Of a stretch of 49,488 nucleotides of DNA, positions 18,746 to 28,210 are shown piece by piece. The notes beneath the pieces are model-generated. The model saw only the letters and a program-made list of their open reading frames with translations, had not been told where the DNA came from and ran no database searches. This DNA is from Chloroflexota bacterium. Its GTDB lineage: Bacteria; Chloroflexota; Dehalococcoidia; SHYD01. The stretch is taken from NCBI GenBank assembly GCA_016190485.1, contig JACPQN010000008.1, positions 1 to 49,488 of the forward strand, written 5' to 3'. Position numbers and translations under genes: made by a program. Each line of letters opens with the position of its first letter. The first letter of the stretch is position 1.

Positions 18746-19414
18746 ATGGTGAACTTCACCTCTTCCCCCCTGCTCCCTGCCATCGCGCAGGACGCCCGCA
18801 CCGGCCAGGTGCTGATGCTGGCCTACATGAACCAGGCGGCCCTCCAGAAGACCCTGGAGACGGGCCAGGCCTGGTTCTGGAGCCGCTCTCGCGGCGAGCT
18901 GTGGCACAAAGGGGCTACCTCAGGCAACTACCTCCATGTGCGGGAGGTCACGGCCGACTGCGACGGCGACGCCATCCTGCTGCGGGTGGAGCCGGCTGGC
19001 CCCGCCTGCCACACCGGCGCTGTCTCCTGCTTCTTCAATCAAGTGCGGTCCGGGGACCAGACAGAGCGGGACCTGGAGGTCATGGCAGCCACCCGCGGTG
19101 CCCCCATCAGCGGCCCTGCTCCGGAGGTAGAGGAGGTCCACCCCGTGGAGCTGCTGTTCCACACCATCGAAGACCGCAAGGCGCGCAGGCCCCAGGGCAG
19201 CTACGTGGCCGGGCTGCTGGAGCAGGGTACGGAGCGGGTGGCCAAGAAGGTGGTAGAAGAGGCGGGCGAAGCGGCCATCGCCGCGGTGGGGCAGAGCGAC
19301 CAGCGATTGATAGAAGAAACGGCTGATCTCTGGTTCCACTCCCTCATGCTGCTCTCGGCGCGAGGGCTGACGCCCACCCAGGTGTGGGCGGAGCTGGCGA
19401 AGCGGCGGCGGTAA
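18746..19414 (+). CDS. hisI: Bifunctional phosphoribosyl-AMP cyclohydrolase / phosphoribosyl-ATP pyrophosphatase HisIE
   Basis: 222 residues. Residues 1-110 are the HisI domain with the zinc/metal motif (DCDGDAILL, then [11 protein letters not shown]). The C-terminal HisE domain has [15 protein letters not shown] and [14 protein letters not shown], the pyrophosphohydrolase helices. It performs steps two and three of histidine synthesis. GAGGAG sits 7 nt before ATG 18746. It is separate from hisHAF by several kilobases, so the pathway is dispersed in this genome. It converges on pyk with 3 bp between stops. Confidence 0.94.
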   Translation: MVNFTSSPLLPAIAQDARTGQVLMLAYMNQAALQKTLETGQAWFWSRSRGELWHKGATSGNYLHVREVTADCDGDAILLRVEPAGPACHTGAVSCFFNQVRSGDQTERDLEVMAATRGAPISGPAPEVEEVHPVELLFHTIEDRKARRPQGSYVAGLLEQGTERVAKKVVEEAGEAAIAAVGQSDQRLIEETADLWFHSLMLLSARGLTPTQVWAELAKRRR

Positions 19415-19417
19415 GCG

Positions 19418-20851
19418 CTAGCGCCTTCCCTGCCGCACGTGGTGCACCTTCACAAAGTTGGTGCGCCCCCGGGCCGCAACGGGCGTCGACCCCACCAGCA
19501 CGATGGTGTCGCCAGGGCTGACGGCCCCCCGCTCCATCAGGAACTCCTCGGTCGCGGCGATCATCTCCTCGGTGCTGCGACGGAAGGGCAGCAGGTAGGG
19601 CTGCACGCCCCACCACAGAGCCAGTTGCCGGCATACCGCCGGATCGTCGGTGATGGCCAGGATGGGCGTATTAGGCCGCGCTTTCGAGATGAGGTGCGCG
19701 GTGCGCCCCGAGGTGGTGAGCACCACCAGCGCCGCCACCTCCAACTCTCGGGTCAGATGGCAGGCCGCGTGGCACACCGCCTCCGAGTGGCTGGAGGGCC
19801 GCGCCTCCCAGGCCGGCTGGAACCAGCCGGGCGCCTCGGCCTGGTGGATGATGCGGGCCATGGTGTCGACCGTCTCCTGTGGGTGCGCGCCCACCGCGGT
19901 CTCCGCGCTCAGCATCACCGCGTCGGTGCCGTCCCACACGGCGTTGGCCACGTCGGAGGCCTCTGCCCGGGTCGGCCTCGGCTTCACCACCATGGATTCC
20001 AACATCTGGGTGGCGGTGATCACCAGTTTGCCCGCCTCGTTGGCTCGACGGATGATCCGTTTCTGCCACACCGGCACCTCTTCCGGCGCCACCTCTACTC
20101 CCAGGTCACCTCGGGCCACCATGACGCCGTCGAAGGCCCGCAGAATGGTGTCCAGGTTCTGGAGGGCCTCCAGCCGCTCGATCTTGGCGATCACCGGGAC
20201 GTGGGCGTCCCGGGCCCTGAGTACCTTCCGCACCAGCTCTGCGTCGCTGGCCTGCTGCACGAAGCTTAGCGCGATGTAGTCCACCCCCAGGTCCAGGCCC
20301 AGTGTCAGGTCCCCCTGGTCCTTCTCGGTCAAGGGCGGAAGGTCCAGCGCGGCGCCGGGCAGGATAACGCCTTTGTGCTCCCCCAGCGGCCCACCCACGG
20401 TCACCACGCACAGGATGTCTGTGGTCGAAACGCTCTCCACCCGCAGCTCAAGGTTACCGTCGTCCAGCAAGAGACGCTGGCCCGGCTGCGCTGCGGAGGG
20501 GAGGCCAGCATAGTCCGTGGAGACCGCAGCGGCGTCGCCCAGCAGCGAGCGGGTGGTTACGGTGAACGGCTGGCCGGCCCGGAGGTGGATAGGCCCTTGT
20601 GCCAGCGCGCCGGTCCTGATCCGGGGGCCCTGGAGGTCGGCCAGCACCGCCGGCACGCGGCCGCACCGCTGGCTCACCTCCCGGATGCTCCGGACGACCT
20701 GCGTGTGCTCCTCGGGCGTACCATGGGAAAAGTTGAGGCGGAAGACATCCACGCCAGCCCGGAGCAGCGCCTCCAGCATCTCGGCGCTGCTGGTGGCCGG
20801 CCCCACGGTGGCGACGATCTTCGCCTGGCGTTGGCTGGGTCGCGTCTGCAC
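19418..20851 (-). CDS. pyk: Pyruvate kinase
   Basis: 477 residues from a GTG at 20851. It converts phosphoenolpyruvate and ADP to pyruvate and ATP. Conserved segments are KIVATVGPATSS, FRLNFSHGT, IEALQNLD-type helices (KIERLEALQNLD), MVARGDLGVE and PRPTRAEASDVANAVWDGTD, followed by DAVMLSAETA. The B-domain insert and the C-terminal effector domain (ALVVLTTSGRTAHLISKARP) are present. The length is normal. GAGAGGAG lies about 10 nt upstream. Confidence 0.94.
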   Translation of the reverse strand: MQTRPSQRQAKIVATVGPATSSAEMLEALLRAGVDVFRLNFSHGTPEEHTQVVRSIREVSQRCGRVPAVLADLQGPRIRTGALAQGPIHLRAGQPFTVTTRSLLGDAAAVSTDYAGLPSAAQPGQRLLLDDGNLELRVESVSTTDILCVVTVGGPLGEHKGVILPGAALDLPPLTEKDQGDLTLGLDLGVDYIALSFVQQASDAELVRKVLRARDAHVPVIAKIERLEALQNLDTILRAFDGVMVARGDLGVEVAPEEVPVWQKRIIRRANEAGKLVITATQMLESMVVKPRPTRAEASDVANAVWDGTDAVMLSAETAVGAHPQETVDTMARIIHQAEAPGWFQPAWEARPSSHSEAVCHAACHLTRELEVAALVVLTTSGRTAHLISKARPNTPILAITDDPAVCRQLALWWGVQPYLLPFRRSTEEMIAATEEFLMERGAVSPGDTIVLVGSTPVAARGRTNFVKVHHVRQGRR

Positions 20852-21202
20852 CGTTTTTCACTCCTCTCCCCCCAGACTTTACCATAGACGGGAGATTATT
20901 GACCTCTCTCTCACACCAAGCTGGGGCCGGCTGAGCTCCGGTTGCTGCGAGTCGCACAGAGGCGCTGACTGGTTCCCCCATCCTGGGGCGCGTGCCATTC
21001 CGAGACCGCCGGCGTCGCGTTACTATGACCTCTACGCATCGTGCCCAGGGCGGCTTCACAAGCACCGAACATAGTGCTAACCTACTGAAGGCACCCTTTT
21101 CCCAAGAATCCCCCTATGCCATCCAACCCTCGCCTGGCAAGTGCCCACCAGGTCCTGGGCCGCCTGCACTAGCCAGGAGGAAGGTCGAAGGGACTCAAAG
21201 GT
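20852..21202. other. Non-coding gap between divergent pyk and CoA-transferase genes
   Basis: A 351-bp stretch with no gene I can support. Several reading frames stay open here by GC bias, but none has protein-like features or a ribosome site. AGGAGGAAGG occurs at 21175-21184, about 20 nt before the CoA-transferase ATG. Promoters for both flanking genes must lie here; no convincing -35/-10 pair could be chosen. Confidence 0.5.
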
Positions 21203-22411
21203 ATGAAAGGTGCGTTGGAAGGCGTTCGAGTGCTGGACCTGACCGGCTTTCTCGGCATGTATTGCACAAAGCTGCTGGCGCTCGCGGGCGCAGAGGTGAT
21301 CAAAGTGGAGCCGCCCACGGGGGATCCGGGCAGGTCCATCGGCCCCTTCTTTGGGGAGACTCCCCACCCCAACGAAAGCCTCTTCTTCTTCCACTTTCAC
21401 CTCAACAAGAAGAGCATCACCTTGGACCTGGGCACGCCAGAGGGCGTAGCGCTCTTCAAGCGTCTGGCAGACCGGGTCGATGTGGTGGTGGAGAGTTTCG
21501 CGCCCGGCTTTCTGTCTCGCCTGGACGCCGGTTATGAAGCGCTGAAGCGCTCCAATCCCCGGCTCGTTTACACGGCCATCACCCCCTTTGGACAGGAAGG
21601 CCCTCGGGCGCACTGGAAGGCCTCCGACCTCACCCTCCAGGCCATGGGTGGCGTCCTCACCCTCAACGGGGAGATGGCTGGCCCGCCCGTGGGACTGGGC
21701 GCCCTGCAGGCATACCACGCTGGGGGCGCTTACGCCGCCGCGGCCACCGGCGTGGCCCTCTACTATCGAGGCCTCATAGGCGAGGGGCAGATGGTGGACG
21801 TGTCCATCCAGGAGTGCGTCGCGCCCGGCCAGCAGGAAGCGCTGCCTTCTTACCAGACGTGGGAGCGGGTCAAGACCCGGCGCGGCAGCCAGAAGGCGAG
21901 CCTCGGCTTCGGGATCTACCCTTGCAAGGATGGCTACATCTTTCTGCAGCTCATCGGAGACGTCTGGGGAGCGCTCACCGCCTGGCTTGGGGAGCACGCA
22001 TTGGGTGAAGAGCTTGCGGAAGAAGCGTGGTCTGATCCGGAGTTCCGCAACAAGCCGGAGAGCACCCAGCGCTTCGACGTGGTCTTTGCAGACTTCACCG
22101 CACGCTTCACGCGCGAAGAGCTATTCCTGGAGTCCCTCAGGCGACGGATCCCCATGGCGCCGGTGCAGCACGCGCAGGACCTGCTGGCGGACCCCCAGTT
22201 GCAGTTCCGACAGTTCTTTGTACCTGTGAGCTTCCCGGAGCTGGGCCAGGAGGTGCTATGCCCCGGCCCCCCCTTTCGCTTCTCGGAAACCCCGGCTGCC
22301 CTCCGACAGCGAGCGCCCTTGCTGGCCGAGCACAACGGAGAAGTGTACAAGGGCCTGCTAGGGCTGACTCGTGAGGATGTGGCGGCGCTGCGGTCCACAG
22401 GGATCATCTAG
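21203..22411 (+). CDS. CaiB/BaiF family class III CoA-transferase
   Basis: 402 residues. The N-terminal LDLTGFLGMYCTKLLALAGAEVIKVEPPTGDPGR is the family signature, and GYEALKRSNPRLVYTAITPFGQEGP follows. The region around the catalytic acid reads GQMVDVSIQECV, with Glu where formyl-CoA transferase has Asp169. The C-terminus GLTREDVAALRSTGII is typical. These enzymes move CoA between carboxylates, for example succinyl-CoA to an uptake substrate. The start ATG has AAGGG 10 nt upstream. The next CoA-transferase starts 11 bp after its stop, so the two are a tandem pair. Confidence 0.88.
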   Translation: MKGALEGVRVLDLTGFLGMYCTKLLALAGAEVIKVEPPTGDPGRSIGPFFGETPHPNESLFFFHFHLNKKSITLDLGTPEGVALFKRLADRVDVVVESFAPGFLSRLDAGYEALKRSNPRLVYTAITPFGQEGPRAHWKASDLTLQAMGGVLTLNGEMAGPPVGLGALQAYHAGGAYAAAATGVALYYRGLIGEGQMVDVSIQECVAPGQQEALPSYQTWERVKTRRGSQKASLGFGIYPCKDGYIFLQLIGDVWGALTAWLGEHALGEELAEEAWSDPEFRNKPESTQRFDVVFADFTARFTREELFLESLRRRIPMAPVQHAQDLLADPQLQFRQFFVPVSFPELGQEVLCPGPPFRFSETPAALRQRAPLLAEHNGEVYKGLLGLTREDVAALRSTGII

Positions 22412-22422
22412 CGGAGGAGAGC

Positions 22423-23649
22423 ATGGACAGCCCCAGGGCCTTGGAGGGCATTCGGATCGTTGAGATATCCCGCTGGTTCGCCTGCGGGATCGCTATGCGC
22501 CTGCTGGCGGCCTTTGGCGCAGAGGTGATCAAGGTCGAATCCACCACCAGCGTGGACTCGGCGCGGGGCATGGGAGGCAGGGAGAGCCGGCCCGACGGCA
22601 AGACCGGTCCCAACGTGAACGGTCTCTTTAACAACACCCACTCGGGCAAGTATGGGATTACCCTGGACCTCCACCATCCTCGGGGCGTCGAGCTGGCCAA
22701 GAGGCTCATCAGCAGGAGCGACGTGCTGGCTGAGAACTTTCCCGACGACTTCCTGGAGCGCATGGGCCTCGGCTACGAAGAGGTGCGCAAGGTCAAGCCG
22801 GACCTTATCTACCTCTCCATGCCCATCACAGGGCACCATGGCCCGCGGCGCAACGTGCGGGGCTCGGGCTACCACATCGCCGCGTTGGCGGGGCTGAACT
22901 GGATCTCCCGGGCTGGCGACGAGCCCCCCGCCGGCCCCTCCACCGCCTGGTCCGACTGGACTATCGGTCCGGCCCACGCCGCTTTCGCAGTGCTCTGCGC
23001 TTTGCGCCACAGGCTGCACACTGGCCAGGGCCAGTTCATTGAGCTGTCCCAGTACGAGTCCACTATCAACATCACCGGCGCCATGATCCCAGAGTACACC
23101 GCCAGGGGCACCGTTCTGGGCGGGCACCACAACAGTGCGGCGGACGCCCTGCAAGGGGTCTTTCGGTGCCTGGGGGAGGACCGCTGGTGCACCATCCGTG
23201 TGGCCACTGACGACGAGTGGCGAGCGCTGGTCGAGGCGCTGCATGCGCCTGACTGGGCCCGTGACCCAGCCTACGCAACGGTTGCCGGGCGCAATGAGCA
23301 CGAAGCCACCCTGAAAAACCATCTGGCAACGTGGACGTTGGCCCAGGAGGCCGGCGCCATCGTCGCCCTGCTGCAGGAGCAGGGCGTGGAGGCGGGCTTG
23401 GTGGCCAACATCAGAGACGTGCTGGAAGACCCGCAGATGCAGCTTCGGCAGCACTACACGCCCCTGGAGCACCCGGAGGAGGGGCTACAACTGTATGAGG
23501 CTCCCCCCTTCAAGCTGTCCCGAACGCCGGGGCGCATCCCCCGCCCCGCGCCCCTGCTGGGAGAGCACAACGACTACGTGCTGCACCAAGTGCTGGGGCT
23601 TACGGAAGAAGAGATAAACGAGTATATTGTGTCTGGCGCCGTCGCCTGA
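22423..23649 (+). CDS. CaiB/BaiF family class III CoA-transferase (second of tandem pair)
   Basis: 408 residues. The opening LEGIRIVEISRWFACGIAMRLLAAFGAEVIKVES is the family N-terminus. SKYGITLDLHHPRGVELAKRLISRSDVLAENFP and GYEEVRKVKPDLIYLSMPITGHHGP follow. The acid segment reads GQFIELSQYESTIN, again Glu-containing. GCGGAGGAGAGC precedes the ATG. It is clearly paralogous to, but not a recent copy of, its neighbour. Paired genes of this type sometimes form heteromeric enzymes, which is a possibility here, not shown. Confidence 0.88.
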   Translation: MDSPRALEGIRIVEISRWFACGIAMRLLAAFGAEVIKVESTTSVDSARGMGGRESRPDGKTGPNVNGLFNNTHSGKYGITLDLHHPRGVELAKRLISRSDVLAENFPDDFLERMGLGYEEVRKVKPDLIYLSMPITGHHGPRRNVRGSGYHIAALAGLNWISRAGDEPPAGPSTAWSDWTIGPAHAAFAVLCALRHRLHTGQGQFIELSQYESTINITGAMIPEYTARGTVLGGHHNSAADALQGVFRCLGEDRWCTIRVATDDEWRALVEALHAPDWARDPAYATVAGRNEHEATLKNHLATWTLAQEAGAIVALLQEQGVEAGLVANIRDVLEDPQMQLRQHYTPLEHPEEGLQLYEAPPFKLSRTPGRIPRPAPLLGEHNDYVLHQVLGLTEEEINEYIVSGAVA

Positions 23650-23690
23650 GATCCTGCGGCGCCGCATCCACCACGGCCAGGTAGCTCGGA

Positions 23691-24368
23691 ATGCGTGAGA
23701 TTGTCTTCGTCCACAGCTCAGACCTTCACTTAGGGACCCACCCGGACAATTCATTAGCTTCCTTACTTGCGGTGCTCCGTACGGCGCGCACCCTGGCCGC
23801 CGATCTGGTGTTGCTCGCCGGCGACGTCTTCGACCACAACCGCCTGCCCAAAGACCTGCTGGAAAAGGCGGCCGACCTGATCGAGAGTGCGGCGCTGCCC
23901 GTGGTGATCCTTCCTGGGAACCACGACCCGCTCACCCAGAACTCGGTCTACCGCAGGGGCCGCTTGGGAGTCCTGCCCAAGGTCGCTATCATCGGGCTTA
24001 CGGCCGAGCAGACCGTGGTGCTACCCCATCTGGACCTCTCGGTGTGGGGCCGCCCCCACATCAGCTACGAAGACATGGCTCCTTTAGAGGACCCTTCGCC
24101 CCGGCAGACTCACTGGCAGATCGCCATGGCCCACGGCCACTGGATGGCAAGCCCCGCGGACCACGGACGCGCCTGGTTGCTCACCAGTGAGGAGATCGCA
24201 GCCACGGGCGCGGACTACGTGGCCCTGGGCCACTGGGATTTGGCCTTCCGCGCGGGAAACGGCCACGTGCCTGCCTACTACTCCGGTTCCCCCTCCTTCG
24301 CCAAGACGATAAACCTGGTGCGTTTTTCGTCTACCGCCGACGCCCTCGTAGACGTCGTACCCCTGTAA
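23691..24368 (+). CDS. Calcineurin-like metallophosphoesterase (SbcD/Mre11-like)
   Basis: 225 residues with the five metallophosphatase motifs: SSDLHLG, LAGDVFDH, LPGNHDP, AMAHGHW and LGHWDLA. The SbcD-like order and the DVFDHNRLP context suggest a nuclease-type enzyme, but the protein lacks the C-terminal capping domain and no SbcC neighbour is present. The GNHD motif binds two metal ions. The gene stands alone 41 bp after the CoA-transferase pair. It may act on a phosphodiester other than DNA. Confidence 0.83.
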   Translation: MREIVFVHSSDLHLGTHPDNSLASLLAVLRTARTLAADLVLLAGDVFDHNRLPKDLLEKAADLIESAALPVVILPGNHDPLTQNSVYRRGRLGVLPKVAIIGLTAEQTVVLPHLDLSVWGRPHISYEDMAPLEDPSPRQTHWQIAMAHGHWMASPADHGRAWLLTSEEIAATGADYVALGHWDLAFRAGNGHVPAYYSGSPSFAKTINLVRFSSTADALVDVVPL

Positions 24369-24438
24369 CCGAGGCGCGTGCCTTTGCGGCGCAGGGAGAT
24401 GGCTTGTCCTTCATGGGTATAGTCGTGACCTATGTGCC

Positions 24439-24467
24439 TTGCATGTGGCCCTTGAATGGTTTACAGT
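24439..24467 (+). promoter_or_regulatory. Predicted sigma-70-type promoter for the first ABC set
   Basis: TTGCAT (24439-24444) and TACAGT (24462-24467) are separated by 17 bp. Matches to consensus are 3/6 and 4/6. It lies about 95 bp before the binding-protein ATG in an otherwise gene-free 194-bp gap. Confidence 0.35.
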
Positions 24468-24562
24468 AGGGCGTCCGAGGGCGGGCCTCTGCTCCCACTC
24501 TCGGCAGGACGAAGGGTTACCAGGGTTGAAGGCAGGGGGCACGCAGCAAAGGAGTAAGCGTT

Positions 24563-26287
24563 ATGAAGCGACTCAGGATACGGCAAACTCGGATGAACGA
24601 TAACCGGCCCCTAGCGTCACTCGGAGCCTTCGCGGCGCTGGTGGGTCTGAGCCTCCTCCTCACTGCCTGCGGCGGCGCGGCGCCGGCCGGACCTTCGGGT
24701 CAGGGGGTCGGGCCTCAGGCGCCCAGCGAGGGGCTCACTGGCAAGCCCAAGCAGGGTGGTACCCTGGTCATTGGCGTTAACATTGACGTAGACTCCATGG
24801 ACCCCAACCGCACCTCGGGCATCGTTAACCAGCTCATGTGGTTTTCCATCATGGACATGCTCCTCTACGAGGACAGGGATAAGAAGCTGACGCCGGGCCT
24901 GGCCGAGTCCTGGGAAATCTCTCCCGACGGCCGCGAGTACACCTTCAAGCTCCGCAAGGGCGTAAAGTTTCAGGATGGCGCCACCTTTAACGCCGAGGCG
25001 GTCAAGGTGATGTTTGACCGCATCGGCAAGCCCGACAACGTCCGCGCGCTGGCCTACAGCTACATGAACGCAGCCGACTACGCGGGCACCGACGTCGTCG
25101 ACGAGTATACCGCGCGCCTCAGGATGAAACAGCCCAATAACACCCTGCTTACCCGGCTGACCCGTGGCTACTTCTCCGTCCCCTCGCCCAAGGCGGTGCG
25201 GGAGATGGGCGATCAAGAGTTTGCCAAGAAGCCCGTGGGCTCGGGCCCGTTCATTTTCAAGGAGTGGGTGCCGGGCGACCGGATGGTCGCCGACCGCTGG
25301 GGGGACTACGCCTGGCCGTCGTCCATCTGGCAGGAGAAGGGTCCAGCCTACCTGGAGCGGATCGTCTTCAAAATCGTCCCGGAGAACGCCGCCCGCGCCG
25401 CCGCGTTGGAGACCGGCGAGATCCAGGTGGCCCAGAACCTGACCCAGCAGGACGTGGCCCGCTTTCTCACCGACAAGAAGTACAACGTGGTGCAGGCGGT
25501 GCAGCAGGGGATGGCCGGGCTGCTCTACGTGAACACCGAGAAGTCACCCACCAACGAGTTGGTCGTCCGGCAGGCCATCAGCCACGCGGTGAACAGAGAG
25601 GCCATCATCAGGACCCAGTGCTCCGGGATTCCCAAGATCGCCAGGAGCGTGCTCAGTAGCTCCACCTACGGCTTCGATGAGAGCCTGCCGGACAAATACC
25701 CCTTCGACCAGGCGAAGGCTAGGGCGCTCTTAGACGAGGCCGGCTGGAAGCCGGGCCCAGATGGCATCCGCACCAAGGGGACCCAGCGCCTGACCCTGGC
25801 CGTGCCCACCGTGGCGGCCGCCACGGGTTGTGACACCAGTCCCAGCAATGCCGTGGGGGAGCTGGTCCAGGCGCAGCTCCGAGAGGTGGGCATCGAGATG
25901 AAGATCGAGCCCCTCTCTGGGCCCGCCGCCACCGAGTTTGAAATCCAGGGCAAGCACAACATGACGCTGGGTGGCTTTATCAACGAGGACCCCGATGTGG
26001 TGCGCACTCAGTTCCACTCCAGCTACATCGACAAGAAGTCCCAACCCTCCCGTTTCCGTAACCCACGGTTTGACGAGGTGCTCACCAAGCAATACGAGAC
26101 GCCCAAGGGACCGGAGCGGCTGAAACTCTTGCAGGAGATGCAACGTCTGGTGCAGGACAACGCCCTCGTGGTGCCGATCTACCAGCCGGTGGCCAGTTGG
26201 ACCACCAGGAACAACGTCGGAGGCATCTGGATCGGGTCCGCCAACTACTATCCCTACTTCCGGTACGCCTATTTCTTTGACAACTAG
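24563..26287 (+). CDS. ABC transporter substrate-binding lipoprotein (peptide/nickel, SBP_bac_5 family)
   Basis: 574 residues. The N-terminus has a hydrophobic signal peptide ending LLTACGG, a lipobox with Cys36 as the predicted lipidated residue. A Gly/Pro/Ala linker then leads into the family 5 fold (GGTLVIGVNIDVDSMDPNRTSG, PGLAESWEISPDGREYTFKLRKGVKFQDG). It captures the ligand outside the membrane for the two permeases that follow. Family members bind peptides, nickel, opines or other small molecules, so the ligand cannot be named. AAGGAG precedes ATG 24563. No ATPase gene is in this set. Confidence 0.9.
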   Translation: MKRLRIRQTRMNDNRPLASLGAFAALVGLSLLLTACGGAAPAGPSGQGVGPQAPSEGLTGKPKQGGTLVIGVNIDVDSMDPNRTSGIVNQLMWFSIMDMLLYEDRDKKLTPGLAESWEISPDGREYTFKLRKGVKFQDGATFNAEAVKVMFDRIGKPDNVRALAYSYMNAADYAGTDVVDEYTARLRMKQPNNTLLTRLTRGYFSVPSPKAVREMGDQEFAKKPVGSGPFIFKEWVPGDRMVADRWGDYAWPSSIWQEKGPAYLERIVFKIVPENAARAAALETGEIQVAQNLTQQDVARFLTDKKYNVVQAVQQGMAGLLYVNTEKSPTNELVVRQAISHAVNREAIIRTQCSGIPKIARSVLSSSTYGFDESLPDKYPFDQAKARALLDEAGWKPGPDGIRTKGTQRLTLAVPTVAAATGCDTSPSNAVGELVQAQLREVGIEMKIEPLSGPAATEFEIQGKHNMTLGGFINEDPDVVRTQFHSSYIDKKSQPSRFRNPRFDEVLTKQYETPKGPERLKLLQEMQRLVQDNALVVPIYQPVASWTTRNNVGGIWIGSANYYPYFRYAYFFDN

Positions 26288-26312
26288 GCAGCCCGGCGCA
26301 GGAGGGTAGCGG

Positions 26313-27236
26313 ATGCAGGCCTACATTCTGAAACGCCTCTTGACCAGCATCCCGGTGCTGTTCGGGGTCTCCATCATCGTCTTCGTGGTGATGAACGTGC
26401 TGCCGGGCGATCCGGCCCAGATCCTCCTGGGCAGCCAGGAGGTGACGCCGCAGCAGCTTCAGCGGCTTCGGGAGCAGCTCCATCTGGATGATCCGCTGCA
26501 CGTCCGGTACCTCACTATGATGGGGGGCGCCCTGCGGGGCGACCTGGGCCGCTCTATCCGGAGCGACCGGCCGGTGATTGAGATATTCATGGACCAGTTC
26601 CCCAGCACCCTGGAGCTGACCATCGCCGCCCTGATCGCATCCATCGCCATCGGCGTGGTGGCTGGCATCATTGCCGCGGTGAGGCAGTACTCCGCGCTTG
26701 ACAACCTCTCCATGCTCGTCGCGCTCCTGGGCGTATCCATGCCCAGCTTCTGGCTCGGCCTCCTGCTCATATTCGTCTTCGCGCTGGGACTGGGTTGGCT
26801 GCCGGCCACCGGTACGGGGGGCCCCGAGCGGCTGCTGCTGCCCGCGCTCACCCTGGGGGTCGGCGGCGCTGGCGTCATCGCCCGATTGGTCCGGTCCAGC
26901 ATGCTGGAAGTGCTGCGCATGGAGTACGTGACCACGGCTCGCGCCAAGGGCCTGAGCGAGCATGTGGTGGTGCTGCACCACGCTCTGCGCAATGCGCTGA
27001 TTCCGGTGGTGACCGTGGTGGGCCTTGAGGTAGGGCGCCTGCTCTCCGGCGCCTTCGTGGTGGAGGTGGTTTTTTCCCGCCCCGGCATCGGCCGGATCGC
27101 CATCCAGGCCATCAACTTCAAGGACTACACCATCGTTCAGGGGATCGTGCTCTACGCCGCCGCGCTGTACGTGGTGGTGAACCTGGCGGTGGACATCGTG
27201 TACGCGTACCTTGATCCCCGCATTCGGTATAGCTAG
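26313..27236 (+). CDS. ABC transporter permease, DppB type
   Basis: 307 residues with six predicted membrane segments. The opening MQAYILKRLLTSIPVLFGVSIIVFVVMNVLPGDPAQ is the classic DppB/OppB start. The EAA-like cytoplasmic loop is YVTTARAKGLSEHVVVLHHALRNALIPVVTVVG. It ends in YLDPRIRYS. GCAGGAGGG lies upstream. It follows the binding protein by 25 bp and pairs with the next gene. Confidence 0.92.
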   Translation: MQAYILKRLLTSIPVLFGVSIIVFVVMNVLPGDPAQILLGSQEVTPQQLQRLREQLHLDDPLHVRYLTMMGGALRGDLGRSIRSDRPVIEIFMDQFPSTLELTIAALIASIAIGVVAGIIAAVRQYSALDNLSMLVALLGVSMPSFWLGLLLIFVFALGLGWLPATGTGGPERLLLPALTLGVGGAGVIARLVRSSMLEVLRMEYVTTARAKGLSEHVVVLHHALRNALIPVVTVVGLEVGRLLSGAFVVEVVFSRPGIGRIAIQAINFKDYTIVQGIVLYAAALYVVVNLAVDIVYAYLDPRIRYS

Positions 27237-27249
27237 GGGCAACCAAGCC

Positions 27250-28143
27250 GTGAACCAGCAGTCCTCCACCGCAGTCCTGACCCCACTGGTCCGGCGCGGT
27301 TCGCCGGCGCCAGGGACGGAACTGCTGCGGCGGTTGCGGCGCAGTCGGGCATCGGTGGCCGGCGCCGTCGTGATTCTGGTCTTCACCCTCGTCGCGGTGT
27401 TCGCAGCCGCCCTGGCTCCATACGATCCCATTCAAACGGATACCAGCGTGGCCTTTGGGCCACCATCGGTGCTCCACTGGTTCGGCACCGACAATCTGGG
27501 CCGGGATATCCTCAGCCGGATCGTCCATGGCGCGCGCATCTCCCTGTGGATCGGCATCATCTCCGTCGCCATTGGCGCCGCCGTGGGGACCGTGCTTGGA
27601 CTCCTGGCCGGCTATTATGCCCGAGTGGTGGATAGCGTGATCATGCGCCTGACCGACGCCATGCTGGCCTTTCCCGGTATTCTCCTGGCCCTGATCTTTG
27701 TCGCAGCTCTGGGGTCCAATCTGGTGAACCTGATGATCGCCGTAGGCATCTCCTCCGTGCCCAGGTACGCCCGCCTGGTACGGGGCTCGGTGCTCTCCGC
27801 CAAAGAGAACGTCTATGTGGAAGCGGCCCGGGCCATCGGCTGCGACAACCCCCGGATCATGTTTCGGCACATCCTGCCAAATGTCATCGCTCCGGTCATT
27901 GTGGTTTCCACCCTGGGCGTGGCTGCGGCTATCCTCGCGGCGGCTTCCCTCAGCTTCCTGGGCCTGGGGATTCAACCTCCCACCCCCGAGTGGGGCGCCA
28001 TGCTCAGCGGCGGGCGGGACTACCTGCGGACGGCCTGGTGGATCACCGTGTTCCCGGGGCTGGCCATCACCCTGGTGGTGCTGAGCACCAACATGCTGGG
28101 CGATGGCCTCCGGGATGCCCTGGACCCCCGGCTCAAGACCTAG
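27250..28143 (+). CDS. ABC transporter permease, DppC type
   Basis: 297 residues from GTG 27250; the frame is open upstream to 27211 but that part overlaps the previous gene. AGGGGC sits about 9 nt before the GTG. The protein has the DppC N-terminal tail, then ILVFTLVAVFAAALAPYDPIQTD, HWFGTDNLGRDILSRIVHGARISL and the EAA-like loop YVEAARAIGCDNPRIMFRHILPN. Six membrane segments. The end DGLRDALDPRLK is typical. It is 67 bp before the enoyl-CoA hydratase-like gene. Confidence 0.92.
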   Translation: MNQQSSTAVLTPLVRRGSPAPGTELLRRLRRSRASVAGAVVILVFTLVAVFAAALAPYDPIQTDTSVAFGPPSVLHWFGTDNLGRDILSRIVHGARISLWIGIISVAIGAAVGTVLGLLAGYYARVVDSVIMRLTDAMLAFPGILLALIFVAALGSNLVNLMIAVGISSVPRYARLVRGSVLSAKENVYVEAARAIGCDNPRIMFRHILPNVIAPVIVVSTLGVAAAILAAASLSFLGLGIQPPTPEWGAMLSGGRDYLRTAWWITVFPGLAITLVVLSTNMLGDGLRDALDPRLKT

Positions 28144-28210
28144 CTGGGCGCTGCCCAGCCCACTGCTGCGTCAACGCGCGATGCCCGAGCAACAACTCAA
28201 GGAGGAAGCG

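Noticed and set aside
26082-27431. 449-residue minus-strand frame over the permease genes
   Set aside because: Low-complexity antisense shadow of clear membrane-protein genes.
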